From Flavobacterium petrolei (lineage in GTDB: Bacteria; Bacteroidota; Bacteroidia; Flavobacteriales; Flavobacteriaceae), in NCBI RefSeq assembly GCF_003314435.2, contig NZ_QNVY02000001.1, positions 186,001 to 250,000 on the forward strand: a DNA stretch of 64,000 nucleotides, written 5' to 3'. The position numbers and the translations under genes are program-made. The notes beneath the pieces were generated by a model. That model was not told where the DNA came from. It was given only the letters and a program-made list of their open reading frames with translations, and did not search any database. Below are positions 1-7,562 of the stretch, in pieces (position 1 is the stretch's first letter; each line of letters starts with the position of its first letter).

Positions 1-97
1 CTAATCCGTATGTTTTTCCTTCACAGTCTGTTATTTCAAAATCGCCTTCTATTTTTATAGAACCATTGCGATTAATTGTTAGTTTTGTCTTGCTCAT
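1..97 (-). CDS. CDGSH-type iron-sulfur protein (partial, N-terminus only)
   Basis: The first 32 codons of a gene that runs off the left edge of the window, starting at the ATG whose complement lies at 95-97. The visible peptide begins MSKTKLTINRNGSIKIEGDF and continues with EITDCEGKTYGL. I recognise this from small flavobacterial CDGSH iron-sulfur proteins, where a short beta-rich lead-in precedes the C-x-C-x(2)-(S/T)-x(3)-P-x-C-D-G-x(S/A)-H 2Fe-2S motif. That motif would lie outside the window, so the assignment rests on the N-terminal pattern alone. Confidence 0.55.
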   Translation of the reverse strand, partial: MSKTKLTINRNGSIKIEGDFEITDCEGKTYGL

Positions 98-590
98 AAT
101 GCTTTAATTTTTTTAGAGTTCAAAGATTGCAAAATATTTTAGGACCTTTCTGCATTGCTGCGCTTTTTTATGATTCCAAATCGTAATTTACATTAATTCT
201 ATTTTGTGCTACAGTTAAATTAGGAGCAATCGCAGGCAACTGAAAGAAATTAAAAATTAGAAATTTTTGAATATCTCAAAATTTGGCACAATCAAAAAAG
301 AGGACATTCTCCTTAAAATTATCCAACCATTGAAGAACATAACAATCAAATTAATTGCAAAAATACAGCGTAACTTTATATGTCGTTTTTATTTGCATAT
401 TCAATCCTTAAGAATAAAGTATATTATAAGAAGCTACAAATATTATTAGCTTCTATATTGTATATTTGCCCGTTAGGTAATCCGTTTTGGGTGGTGTTAT
501 TTATTTTATGTTCTGTAAAAAAGAATAAAAACAGACCTTTTCAATTTTATATTTAAAAATGATTTCAATACTATATAATATTTTAAAAGC
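98..590. other. Intergenic region between divergent genes
   Basis: About 490 AT-rich bases between a minus-strand CDGSH-like gene and the plus-strand glycosyltransferase. A 60-codon reading frame inside it has no recognisable domain and a basic, low-complexity composition, so it is not called. The only signal seen is a TATATTTG box at 461-468 on the plus strand, which fits the Bacteroidota -7 consensus TAnnTTTG but has no clear TTTG partner upstream. Confidence 0.6.
461..468 (+). promoter_or_regulatory. Possible -7 box for the GT9 gene
   Basis: TATATTTG matches the Bacteroidota -7 motif TAnnTTTG. It would give a leader of about 115 bases to the glycosyltransferase gene. No -33 TTTG is visible at the usual distance, so this is weak. 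Confidence 0.3.
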
Positions 591-1643
591 ATGAGTATCT
601 TAAAAAAAGTAAATGTATTCCGAAGAATTGTAACGCATAACCTAACTAAAAATATTGGGAATTCACAAAAGAATCAAATAATCGATTTATCTCAAAAAAT
701 CGAAATCAAAAGGGTTTTAATTTCCAGACCCAATCACAGACTTGGAAATTTGTTACTCATAACACCACTGGTGCAGGATGTAATTGCTACTTTTCCTGAT
801 TGTAAAATTGATTTGTTTGTAAAAGGAGGTTTGGCTCCAATTGTTTTTAAAAATTACACCAACATCAATTACATCATTGAACTTCCAAAAAAACCTTTCA
901 AAAATTTGATCGACTATTTCAAGGTTTGGGTGAAAATTAAAAAGCAAAAATATGACATTGTCATCAACGTGGATAAAAACTCCTCTTCTGGACGATTATC
1001 GGCACAATTTGCAGATGCCAAATACAAATTTTTTGGAGAACTGGATGAGGAAATGCAATTGAAGCACACCGATTATGAGCATATCGCAAAATATCCCGTG
1101 TACGAATTTAGAAGTTTTTTGACCAAATTGGGGTTCCCAAAAAATGAAAATCCTGTTCCGTCACTAGACCTTAAATTGAGTGCTTCAGAAATTGCTGAAG
1201 GCCATACAATTGTTAAAGAACTGGTTAAAAATGACAAAAAGACCATTTGCATATTTACCTATGCTACTTCTGACAAATGTTATTCAGAATCTTGGTGGGA
1301 GGAATTCTATGAAAGATTGAAAATAGAATATTCTGATTATAATATTATTGAAATCTTACCCGTTGAAAACATTTCGCAAATAGGATTTAAAGCAACTACT
1401 TTTTACAGCAAAGACATCCGTGAAATTGGCGCTGTCATTGCCAATACTGAACTTTTTATTGGCGCAGATAGCGGCATTATGCATTTGGCAAGTTCTGTAC
1501 TAACTCCAACAGTGGGATTATTTTCCCGTCCAAATATAAATATGTATAGGCCTTACAACAATAATAGCACAGCCATAGATACGAATAGCGGTAACAAAGA
1601 GAATTGGATTGAAACAATAAACAACGTACTGCTTAAACGATAA
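591..1643 (+). CDS. Glycosyltransferase family 9 (heptosyltransferase-like)
   Basis: A 350-residue protein with the two-domain GT-B layout of the ADP-heptose:LPS heptosyltransferase family (GT9). The N-terminal domain has RPNHRLGNLLLITPLVQDV followed by a strand ending DLFVKGG, the usual start of the first Rossmann-like fold. The C-terminal domain carries LFIGADSGIMHLASS and TPTVGLFS near residues 287-313, the family's nucleotide-sugar binding region. The family transfers heptose or related sugars to the lipopolysaccharide core at the inner face of the cytoplasmic membrane. The donor and acceptor cannot be told from sequence alone. It appears to be a single-gene transcript. About 50 residues before the GT domain are basic and may contact the membrane. 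Confidence 0.85.
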   Translation: MSILKKVNVFRRIVTHNLTKNIGNSQKNQIIDLSQKIEIKRVLISRPNHRLGNLLLITPLVQDVIATFPDCKIDLFVKGGLAPIVFKNYTNINYIIELPKKPFKNLIDYFKVWVKIKKQKYDIVINVDKNSSSGRLSAQFADAKYKFFGELDEEMQLKHTDYEHIAKYPVYEFRSFLTKLGFPKNENPVPSLDLKLSASEIAEGHTIVKELVKNDKKTICIFTYATSDKCYSESWWEEFYERLKIEYSDYNIIEILPVENISQIGFKATTFYSKDIREIGAVIANTELFIGADSGIMHLASSVLTPTVGLFSRPNINMYRPYNNNSTAIDTNSGNKENWIETINNVLLKR

Positions 1644-1733
1644 TTCATCTGTATCCTAGTTATAAATATATCATTTGAAGTGGCAATAATGAAACGGTAA
1701 ATCGATTAAAATACTGAACGCAATCGCAGCAAA

Positions 1734-2195
1734 ATGAAAACAAAACTCCTACTTCCGCTCCTATTTGCATTTTTTTGTACGGGAACACTTTGGTCACAAA
1801 ATCTAGAAACTTTTACTTTGAAGTTAGATCACATGGCACTTTCAGTTAAAGATCTGGATCGCTCTGTTGATTTTTATAAAAATGTATTGAAGCTTTCAGA
1901 AATCACCAACCTTACCAAAAAAGAAGGAATTAGATGGATTTCATTGGGAGATGGGAAAGAATTACATCTTGTGTCAACCATAAAAGAACCCGTTACCATA
2001 AACAAAGCGGTTCATGTGGCGTTTAAAGTCACTAATTTTGATGCTTTAATCACTAAGCTGCAAAACCTCAACATTACCTATTCCGACTGGCCTGGAACAC
2101 TTGATAAGATTACGGTTCGCGCAGATGGAATCAAACAAATCTATATCCAAGATCCCGATGGATATTGGATTGAAATTAATAGTGTTGAAAAATAA
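1734..2195 (+). CDS. Exported VOC-fold (glyoxalase/bleomycin resistance-like) protein
   Basis: A 153-residue protein with a cleavable signal peptide (residues 1-21, ending LWSQ) and a single vicinal-oxygen-chelate domain. The first betaalphabetabetabeta module begins LDHMALSVKDLDRSVDFYK, where the His is a usual metal ligand. The second module ends IYIQDPDGYWIEINS, with a Glu at the other usual ligand position. VOC proteins bind a divalent metal and act as glyoxalases, dioxygenases or resistance proteins; the substrate is unknown here. Export to the periplasm is unusual for a cytoplasmic glyoxalase I and argues for a different role. It lies 90 bases after the GT9 gene on the same strand but has no obvious functional link to it. 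Confidence 0.8.
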   Translation: MKTKLLLPLLFAFFCTGTLWSQNLETFTLKLDHMALSVKDLDRSVDFYKNVLKLSEITNLTKKEGIRWISLGDGKELHLVSTIKEPVTINKAVHVAFKVTNFDALITKLQNLNITYSDWPGTLDKITVRADGIKQIYIQDPDGYWIEINSVEK

Positions 2196-2385
2196 CCAAA
2201 TCCAGCTACTTCCCTTTTAATTTATATCCTTCGGAAGTTGTATGTATTAATCATCAGCTACTTAAGCTATAGATATGTGAAAGTTGAAACTTTTACTCTT
2301 AATTGTGTAACCCTTTTTTGTGTTTTGTTTCCCAACTTTGTATAAGAATTTACGGAGTCTAACAATAGAACTAAAACTTAGGATT

Positions 2386-2895
2386 ATGAGTGATCAAGCA
2401 AATGAACATACAGTTGAAGGAATAGATAAACTTAAAAGTCTGGTTGAAGAAATCAACACCTGCCTTTTTTGTACCAATCTCAAAACGAATGATGGAGCAA
2501 CCACCAGACCTATGGGAGCTGTAAAAGTATGCGATGAAGGAAACATTTGGTTCTTCAGCGAAAAAAATAGTGATAAAAACAAAGAAATTGAGCAAGATTC
2601 CAGTGTTCAATTATTTTTTGCACATCCTGGAAAAGGAAGTTACATGGTTGTAAATGGTAACGCATCCATAGTTACCAATCAAGAAAAAATCGAAGAGCTT
2701 TGGTCTCCCGTTGTAAACATATGGTTTAAAGAAGGTAAAAATGACCCTGAAATTTCGCTTATTAAAGTAAAACCAAGCAGTGCATACTTCTGGGACACTG
2801 ACGGAAATCAAATGGTTAATTTTCTAAAAATGGCGGCCTCAGTTGCTACAGGAACTAATTATGTAAGTGGGAATAAAGGAGAAATAAAAATCTAA
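2386..2895 (+). CDS. Pyridoxamine 5'-phosphate oxidase-like general stress protein
   Basis: A 169-residue protein of the split-barrel FMN-binding fold, resembling the general stress protein 26 group of PPOX-like proteins. The start is placed at the ATG at 2386 (MSDQANEHTVEGI); the frame is open for 22 more codons upstream but that stretch is not family-like. Recognisable parts are TRPMGAVKV, IWFFSEKNSDKNKEIEQD and VQLFFAHPGKGSYMVVNG, which form the barrel and flavin-binding strands, and SAYFWDTDGN near the C-terminus. Such proteins bind FMN or FAD and are induced by stress; no catalytic role is established for most. It converges on the LysM gene and shares a bidirectional terminator with it. 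Confidence 0.85.
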   Translation: MSDQANEHTVEGIDKLKSLVEEINTCLFCTNLKTNDGATTRPMGAVKVCDEGNIWFFSEKNSDKNKEIEQDSSVQLFFAHPGKGSYMVVNGNASIVTNQEKIEELWSPVVNIWFKEGKNDPEISLIKVKPSSAYFWDTDGNQMVNFLKMAASVATGTNYVSGNKGEIKI

Positions 2896-2903
2896 AAGAA
2901 ATA

Positions 2904-2933
2904 AAAAAACGTTCCAATCTTGGAACGTTTTGA
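2904..2933. terminator. Bidirectional terminator
   Basis: An 11-bp stem built on ACGTTCC/GGAACGT, flanked by an A-run on the left and Ts on the right. It sits between two convergent genes and can serve both. Confidence 0.85.
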
Positions 2934-2961
2934 ATATGAATATTTTTATTTTTCTAAGAAA

Positions 2962-4458
2962 CTATTGTAGTACTCTATTAATTTGAGAAAAGTTTTTTCG
3001 ATAATATTTCTCTTTGGTAGATGAGATTATTACCCCGTTGCTAACTGATGAGTGAATGAATTTAATTTCATCATCACAAACTTCAACGACCATCCCAACA
3101 TGATTAATTTGGCTTCTACCATTAGTTTTAAAGAAAATTAAATCTCCTTTTTGAGCCTCTTCCGTGTTAATTTTAGTTCCAATGTTGGACTGCTCATGTG
3201 ATGTTCTTGGCAATTTAATATCGAATGCTCCAAAAGTAGTACACATAAGACCTGAGCAATCAAATCCAGATTTTGTGGTTCCTCCTGTGCGGTACCGTGA
3301 TCCAATATTTTCGGAAGCACGTTCAATCAACTGATCTAAAAAATCATGACTGAAAGTTGGTTTCGAAGCGTTATTAAAATCAATTTTAGAAGTTTGAATA
3401 TCCGAATTATGGTAGCTATCAGTACTTACAACTGCATTTTCAACAGGTACAGTATTTGCCGAAATATTTAATTTATACCCTACAGGAAGTCCATTTTTAA
3501 TATCTGGATTTTGCTTTTCTAATTCACTAACGGTAATTCCGTACTGTTTTGCAATAGCATATTTAGTTTCTTTTGGCAAGACCTCGCGGATAATAAGCTG
3601 CGGTGCATTATCTGTAGTTGTTTCATTTTGAGAAAACTGAGTCGCTACTGTTTTTGATAAATCTGTAGTTGTTTGGATAACGACAGCTTCTTCTAATGTT
3701 GGTGCGATAGTTTGTAATGAAGTAGCATTTTTTGAAATAAGTACTGGTGACTCTTTAGTTTCTTGTGATACTAAAACTGTTTCTGACAAAGGAGCGGCAG
3801 GAATATTTATTTTTTGACCAACTCTAAGTGCTTTTACGCCTATTCCTGGATTGGCTTTATCAAATTCTTTGATTGTAATTCCGTATTTTCTTGTGATGGA
3901 ATATTTTGTTTCTTTTGGTAAAACTTCCCAACTAAATGTATCAGGTTTTGTGGATATCGATTCCGTGGATTGAGGCAAAATAGCCACTTCATTTTTTGAT
4001 TCCGTTTGTTTTATTGGTGCAATCGTCGCTATTTCAGATGCGGTAGCGTTACCGGGAATATTTATTTTTTGACCAATTTTTAATTCGGAAGAAGCGAGTG
4101 TCGGATTGACTTGGTTTAATTCTTTAAAGGAAATTCCGTATTGTTTTGCGATTCCGTAAAGTGTTTCTTTAGCTTGAACTTCGTGTTCTTTAACGGAATT
4201 ATTTATTGCAATCTTACTTTTAGAAACAGTATTTTTTGTAGAAGCGATAGGAATTAATAAAACGGAATTGAGTTTTAAAAGATTCTTGGCATTGGGATTT
4301 AATTTAAAAATAGCGCTTTGTTTTACTTCATATTTCTCAGCGATACTCGATATTGTTTCCCCTTTTACTATAGTGTGTTTTGTGATTTTCTCCTGTGAAA
4401 AAAGAACGATACTATTTAAAAAAACTAATGTTACTATTACTCTAAAAGTCATATTCAT
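2962..4458 (-). CDS. LysM-repeat NlpC/P60 peptidoglycan endopeptidase
   Basis: A 498-residue secreted cell-wall hydrolase. A signal peptide (ending LFSQ, about residue 22) is followed by four LysM domains beginning near residues 24, 90, 173 and 289; each has the pattern (V/T)xxxETxxxIxxxYxV and ends in a K(I/L)NIP-type strand. They are joined by Ser/Thr/Glu-rich linkers. The C-terminal NlpC/P60 domain has the catalytic Cys in FDCSG (C401), a His in INHVGMV (H453) and a further His in FIHSS (H469). The family cleaves the D-Glu to diamino-acid bond of peptidoglycan stems, and LysM holds the enzyme on glycan chains. A second in-frame ATG two codons later (4452) gives an equally good signal peptide. 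Confidence 0.92.
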   Translation of the reverse strand: MNMTFRVIVTLVFLNSIVLFSQEKITKHTIVKGETISSIAEKYEVKQSAIFKLNPNAKNLLKLNSVLLIPIASTKNTVSKSKIAINNSVKEHEVQAKETLYGIAKQYGISFKELNQVNPTLASSELKIGQKINIPGNATASEIATIAPIKQTESKNEVAILPQSTESISTKPDTFSWEVLPKETKYSITRKYGITIKEFDKANPGIGVKALRVGQKINIPAAPLSETVLVSQETKESPVLISKNATSLQTIAPTLEEAVVIQTTTDLSKTVATQFSQNETTTDNAPQLIIREVLPKETKYAIAKQYGITVSELEKQNPDIKNGLPVGYKLNISANTVPVENAVVSTDSYHNSDIQTSKIDFNNASKPTFSHDFLDQLIERASENIGSRYRTGGTTKSGFDCSGLMCTTFGAFDIKLPRTSHEQSNIGTKINTEEAQKGDLIFFKTNGRSQINHVGMVVEVCDDEIKFIHSSVSNGVIISSTKEKYYRKNFSQINRVLQ

Positions 4459-4947
4459 TTATTTCAAATTACTTACCCCATTGTATTCTTCATAGCGATT
4501 TCGGGATATAATTATTAAATCTCGCTTAGGAATGCACTTTTACTATTTTTATTTAAAAAATTGTAAAAAAATTTCTCATCTCTTTGATAAAAGAGAGCCT
4601 AATTTGTGCAATTATTATTTGTTGATTTTTTGTTGTGATTGCAAAAGCAACTCAAACAGTAACGCAAGACAATTGTATGCTATTGTTGCGCAGAAAATAA
4701 AAATGGGTAGAGAATTGATGTAACTAATAACCAATAAGCTCAAATACAATTTAATTTTTCTTGTTTGCTAATTTAAACTATAAAATCAAAAAACCTTCTT
4801 TTTTTTTTAATTTTAACGCAGTTTAAACACAAACGACTCTTTTTTTTGATTTTTCAACACATTTTAACCGCAAATTTGATGCTTTTTTAAAAAATATTCA
4901 CTCTTATCATTAATACTAAAGTAACGAATAATTTGGTTTTGATTAAA

Positions 4948-5091
4948 TAGCCCTGATGAGAGTGGAAAGCCTTTTGAAGCAGAATTGCCTATTTTTCCAA
5001 ATAAAAAAGAGCGACTAAAAGAAGCTCCTTTTTTATCTTGGACAAAAGCAATTGTGCAAAAAGCTTGAAACGGTCAGCAGGAAACAGCTCC
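4948..5091 (+). repeat. Dispersed intergenic repeat, long form (copy 1)
   Basis: Begins TAGCCCTGATGAGAGTGGAA and ends GTCAGCAGGAAACAGCTCC, with an internal AGAGCGACTAAAAGAAGCTC. The same ends and internal block recur at 62546-62690, and shorter relatives are at 42504-42578 and 57144-57220. All four are strictly intergenic and have internal inverted symmetry. I recall similar elements being frequent in Flavobacterium genomes, but no search was run. Confidence 0.7.
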
Positions 5092-5113
5092 AGAAACAAA
5101 GTGTAATTGAAAC

Positions 5114-5145
5114 AAAAAAAACTCCCAAGTTTCCTTGAGAGTTTT
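5114..5145 (-). terminator. Terminator of the mitochondrial-type aconitase gene
   Basis: Read on the minus strand, a stem ACTC-x-CAAG/CTTG-x-GAGT with a four-base loop is followed by a run of Ts. It lies 22 bases after the aconitase stop codon. Confidence 0.8.
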
Positions 5146-5166
5146 AGAACTATAGTATTGAAATGC

Positions 5167-7434
5167 TTATGCTTTTCCAGCAGCAGCAATAAGGTTTAAT
5201 GCTGAACCTGCAACGAACCAACCAATTTGCCCTTCATTATACGTGTGGTTTGCCAAGATAACATCTTTGGTTCCATCCGCGTGAACGAATTCTAATGTTA
5301 ATGGTTTTCCTGGAGCAAAATCAACTAAATCTGTGAAGTTGATGGTATCATCTTCCTGAATTTTCTCATAATCAGCTTCGTTTGCAAATGTCAATCCTAA
5401 AAGACCTTGTTTTTTAAGGTTTGTTTCGTGGATACGAGCAAATGATTTTACCAATACCGCTTTCACACCTAGGAAACGAGGTTCCATAGCGGCATGTTCA
5501 CGAGAAGATCCTTCTCCATAGTTGTGATCTCCAACAACAATTGAAGGGACACCAGCTGCCTTGTATGCACGCGCTACAGCAGGAACTGCATCGTAAGTAC
5601 CAGTCAACTGATTTTTCACTGTATTTGGTTTTTGGTTGAATGCATTGATAGCACCAATCAACATATTATTAGAAATATTATCTAAATGTCCACGGAAACG
5701 CAACCATGGTCCAGCCATAGAGATGTGATCTGTTGTACATTTTCCGAAAGCTTTGATCAATAATTTAGCTCCTATAATGTTTTTCCCATCCCAAGGCAAG
5801 AATGGCGCTAATAATTGTAATCTTTCTGAAGTTTCACTAACCGCGATTTGAACACCTGAACCATCTTCTGCCGGTGCTTGAAAACCCGGGTCTTCAGCAT
5901 CAAATCCGTTTTTCGGCAATTCGTCGCCTGTTGGCACTTCTAACATTACTTCTTCACCATCTTCGTTTATTAAAGTATCCGTCAACGGATTGAAACTTAA
6001 ATCTCCGGCAATTGCCAAAGCTGTTACCAATTCCGGTGAACCTACGAAAGCCAAAGTGTTTGGATTTCCATCGGCACGTTTGGAGAAGTTACGGTTGAAA
6101 GAGTGAACGATTGTGTTGCGTTCTTCTTTTTCTGCTCCTTCTCTGTCCCACATTCCGATACATGGTCCGCACGCATTAGCAAATACCGTCGCACCAATCT
6201 TATCGAAAGTATCGATAAAACCGTCACGCTCGATTGTATAACGAACCACCTCAGAACCTGGAGTGATCGTGAATTTTGATTTTAATTTTAATTTTTTGTC
6301 GGTGACTTGTTTTGCTATTGAAGCTGCACGAGCAATATCCTCGTAAGAAGAGTTCGTACAAGAACCAATCAAACCTACTTCAATTTTCAAAGGCCAGTTA
6401 TTTTTGATAGCTTCCTCTTTCATTTTAGAGATTGGAGTTGCTAAATCCGGAGTATAAGGTCCGTTTAAATGTGGCTCTAATTCGTCTAAGTTAATTTCTA
6501 TAACTTGGTCAAAGTACAATTCTGGATTAGCATAAACTTCCGCATCACCTGTTAAATATGGAGCAATTTTATCCGCTGCATCAGCAACATCAGCTCTATT
6601 TGTAGAACGCAAATAACGGCTCATAGAATCATCATAACCAAATGTAGAAGTAGTTGCACCAATTTCGGCACCCATATTACAGATTGTTCCTTTTCCAGTG
6701 CAAGACATAGAAGTTGCGCCTTCTCCAAAATATTCAACGATAGCTCCTGTTCCACCTTTTACGGTAAGAATTCCTGCTACTTTAAGGATAACGTCTTTTG
6801 GAGCTGTCCAACCGGAAAGTTTTCCAGTTAATTTTACTCCAATTAATTTAGGAAATTTCAATTCCCACGCCATTCCTGACATAACATCAACTGCATCAGC
6901 ACCACCAACACCAATGGCTACCATTCCTAAACCACCTGCATTCACAGTATGAGAATCAGTACCAATCATCATTCCACCTGGGAAAGCATAATTTTCAAGT
7001 ACTACTTGGTGAATAATCCCAGCTCCTGGTTTCCAGAAACCAATTCCATATTTATTAGATACCGAAGAAAGAAATTCAAACACTTCATTACTTTGTGTTT
7101 TTGCTCTGGCCAAATCAGTTACAGCATCAACTTTAGCTTGGATCAAGTGATCACAATGCACTGTTGTAGGAACCGCTACTTTAGTTTTACCGGCATGCAT
7201 GAATTGTAACAACGCCATTTGAGCGGTTGCATCTTGACACGCAACTCTATCTGGAGCAAAATCGACATAATCAGCACCTCTTGTAAAAGCTTTTGACGGC
7301 ATTCCATCCCAAAGGTGATTGTACAATATTTTCTCTGTTAAAGTAAGCGGACGACCAACTATTTCACGTGCTTTGTCAACACGAGAAGTCATGTTGTCAT
7401 ACACTTTTTTAATCATTTCTATATCAAAAGCCAT
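5167..7434 (-). CDS. Aconitate hydratase, mitochondrial-type (AcnA class)
   Basis: A 755-residue aconitase of the same architecture as mitochondrial aconitase. It converts citrate to isocitrate in the TCA cycle. The 4Fe-4S cluster ligands are visible in IGSCTNSS (C359) and ACGPCIG (C422, C425). [13 protein letters not shown] and the C-terminal swivel-domain motif [15 protein letters not shown] are also present, so all four domains are intact. The gene has its own terminator and lies 128 bases downstream of the acnB-type gene in the same direction, with a terminator between them, so the two are probably transcribed separately. Iron-sulfur aconitases lose activity on oxidation; keeping two classes may spread that risk, which is inference. 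Confidence 0.95.
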   Translation of the reverse strand: MAFDIEMIKKVYDNMTSRVDKAREIVGRPLTLTEKILYNHLWDGMPSKAFTRGADYVDFAPDRVACQDATAQMALLQFMHAGKTKVAVPTTVHCDHLIQAKVDAVTDLARAKTQSNEVFEFLSSVSNKYGIGFWKPGAGIIHQVVLENYAFPGGMMIGTDSHTVNAGGLGMVAIGVGGADAVDVMSGMAWELKFPKLIGVKLTGKLSGWTAPKDVILKVAGILTVKGGTGAIVEYFGEGATSMSCTGKGTICNMGAEIGATTSTFGYDDSMSRYLRSTNRADVADAADKIAPYLTGDAEVYANPELYFDQVIEINLDELEPHLNGPYTPDLATPISKMKEEAIKNNWPLKIEVGLIGSCTNSSYEDIARAASIAKQVTDKKLKLKSKFTITPGSEVVRYTIERDGFIDTFDKIGATVFANACGPCIGMWDREGAEKEERNTIVHSFNRNFSKRADGNPNTLAFVGSPELVTALAIAGDLSFNPLTDTLINEDGEEVMLEVPTGDELPKNGFDAEDPGFQAPAEDGSGVQIAVSETSERLQLLAPFLPWDGKNIIGAKLLIKAFGKCTTDHISMAGPWLRFRGHLDNISNNMLIGAINAFNQKPNTVKNQLTGTYDAVPAVARAYKAAGVPSIVVGDHNYGEGSSREHAAMEPRFLGVKAVLVKSFARIHETNLKKQGLLGLTFANEADYEKIQEDDTINFTDLVDFAPGKPLTLEFVHADGTKDVILANHTYNEGQIGWFVAGSALNLIAAAGKA

Positions 7435-7500
7435 ATCTAATTATTTTCTGTTGTTATCTTTAAAACCACAAGGTACAAAAAATAGAAGACCTATTAAAAT

Positions 7501-7538
7501 AAAAAAAGCCTAAGTCTGTTGAAAGACTTAAGCTTTTT
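7501..7538 (-). terminator. Terminator of acnB
   Basis: Minus-strand stem with arms AAAAAGCTTAAGTCT and AGACTTAGGCTTTTT (one mismatch), a six-base loop and a T-run, starting 24 bases after the acnB stop. Confidence 0.85.
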
Positions 7539-7562
7539 GATATAATTAACAAAAATTAGTTA

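Larger units (their letters stand above)
4459..5166. other. Long AT-rich intergenic region with a dispersed repeat and a terminator
   Basis: Between the LysM gene's start and the aconitase stop. It holds a long-form copy of the dispersed repeat (4948-5091) and the aconitase terminator (5114-5145). The left half (4459-4947) is AT-rich with several poly-T tracts near 4800-4850 and no gene I would defend; it must contain the LysM gene's promoter. Confidence 0.7.

Noticed and set aside
267..449. A 60-codon frame upstream of the GT9 gene
   Set aside because: Ile/Lys-rich translation of AT-rich DNA, no domain, no promoter or start context.
4989..5189. A 66-codon minus-strand frame downstream of the aconitase gene
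   Set aside because: It overlaps the aconitase end, its terminator and a dispersed repeat; the peptide has no family likeness.
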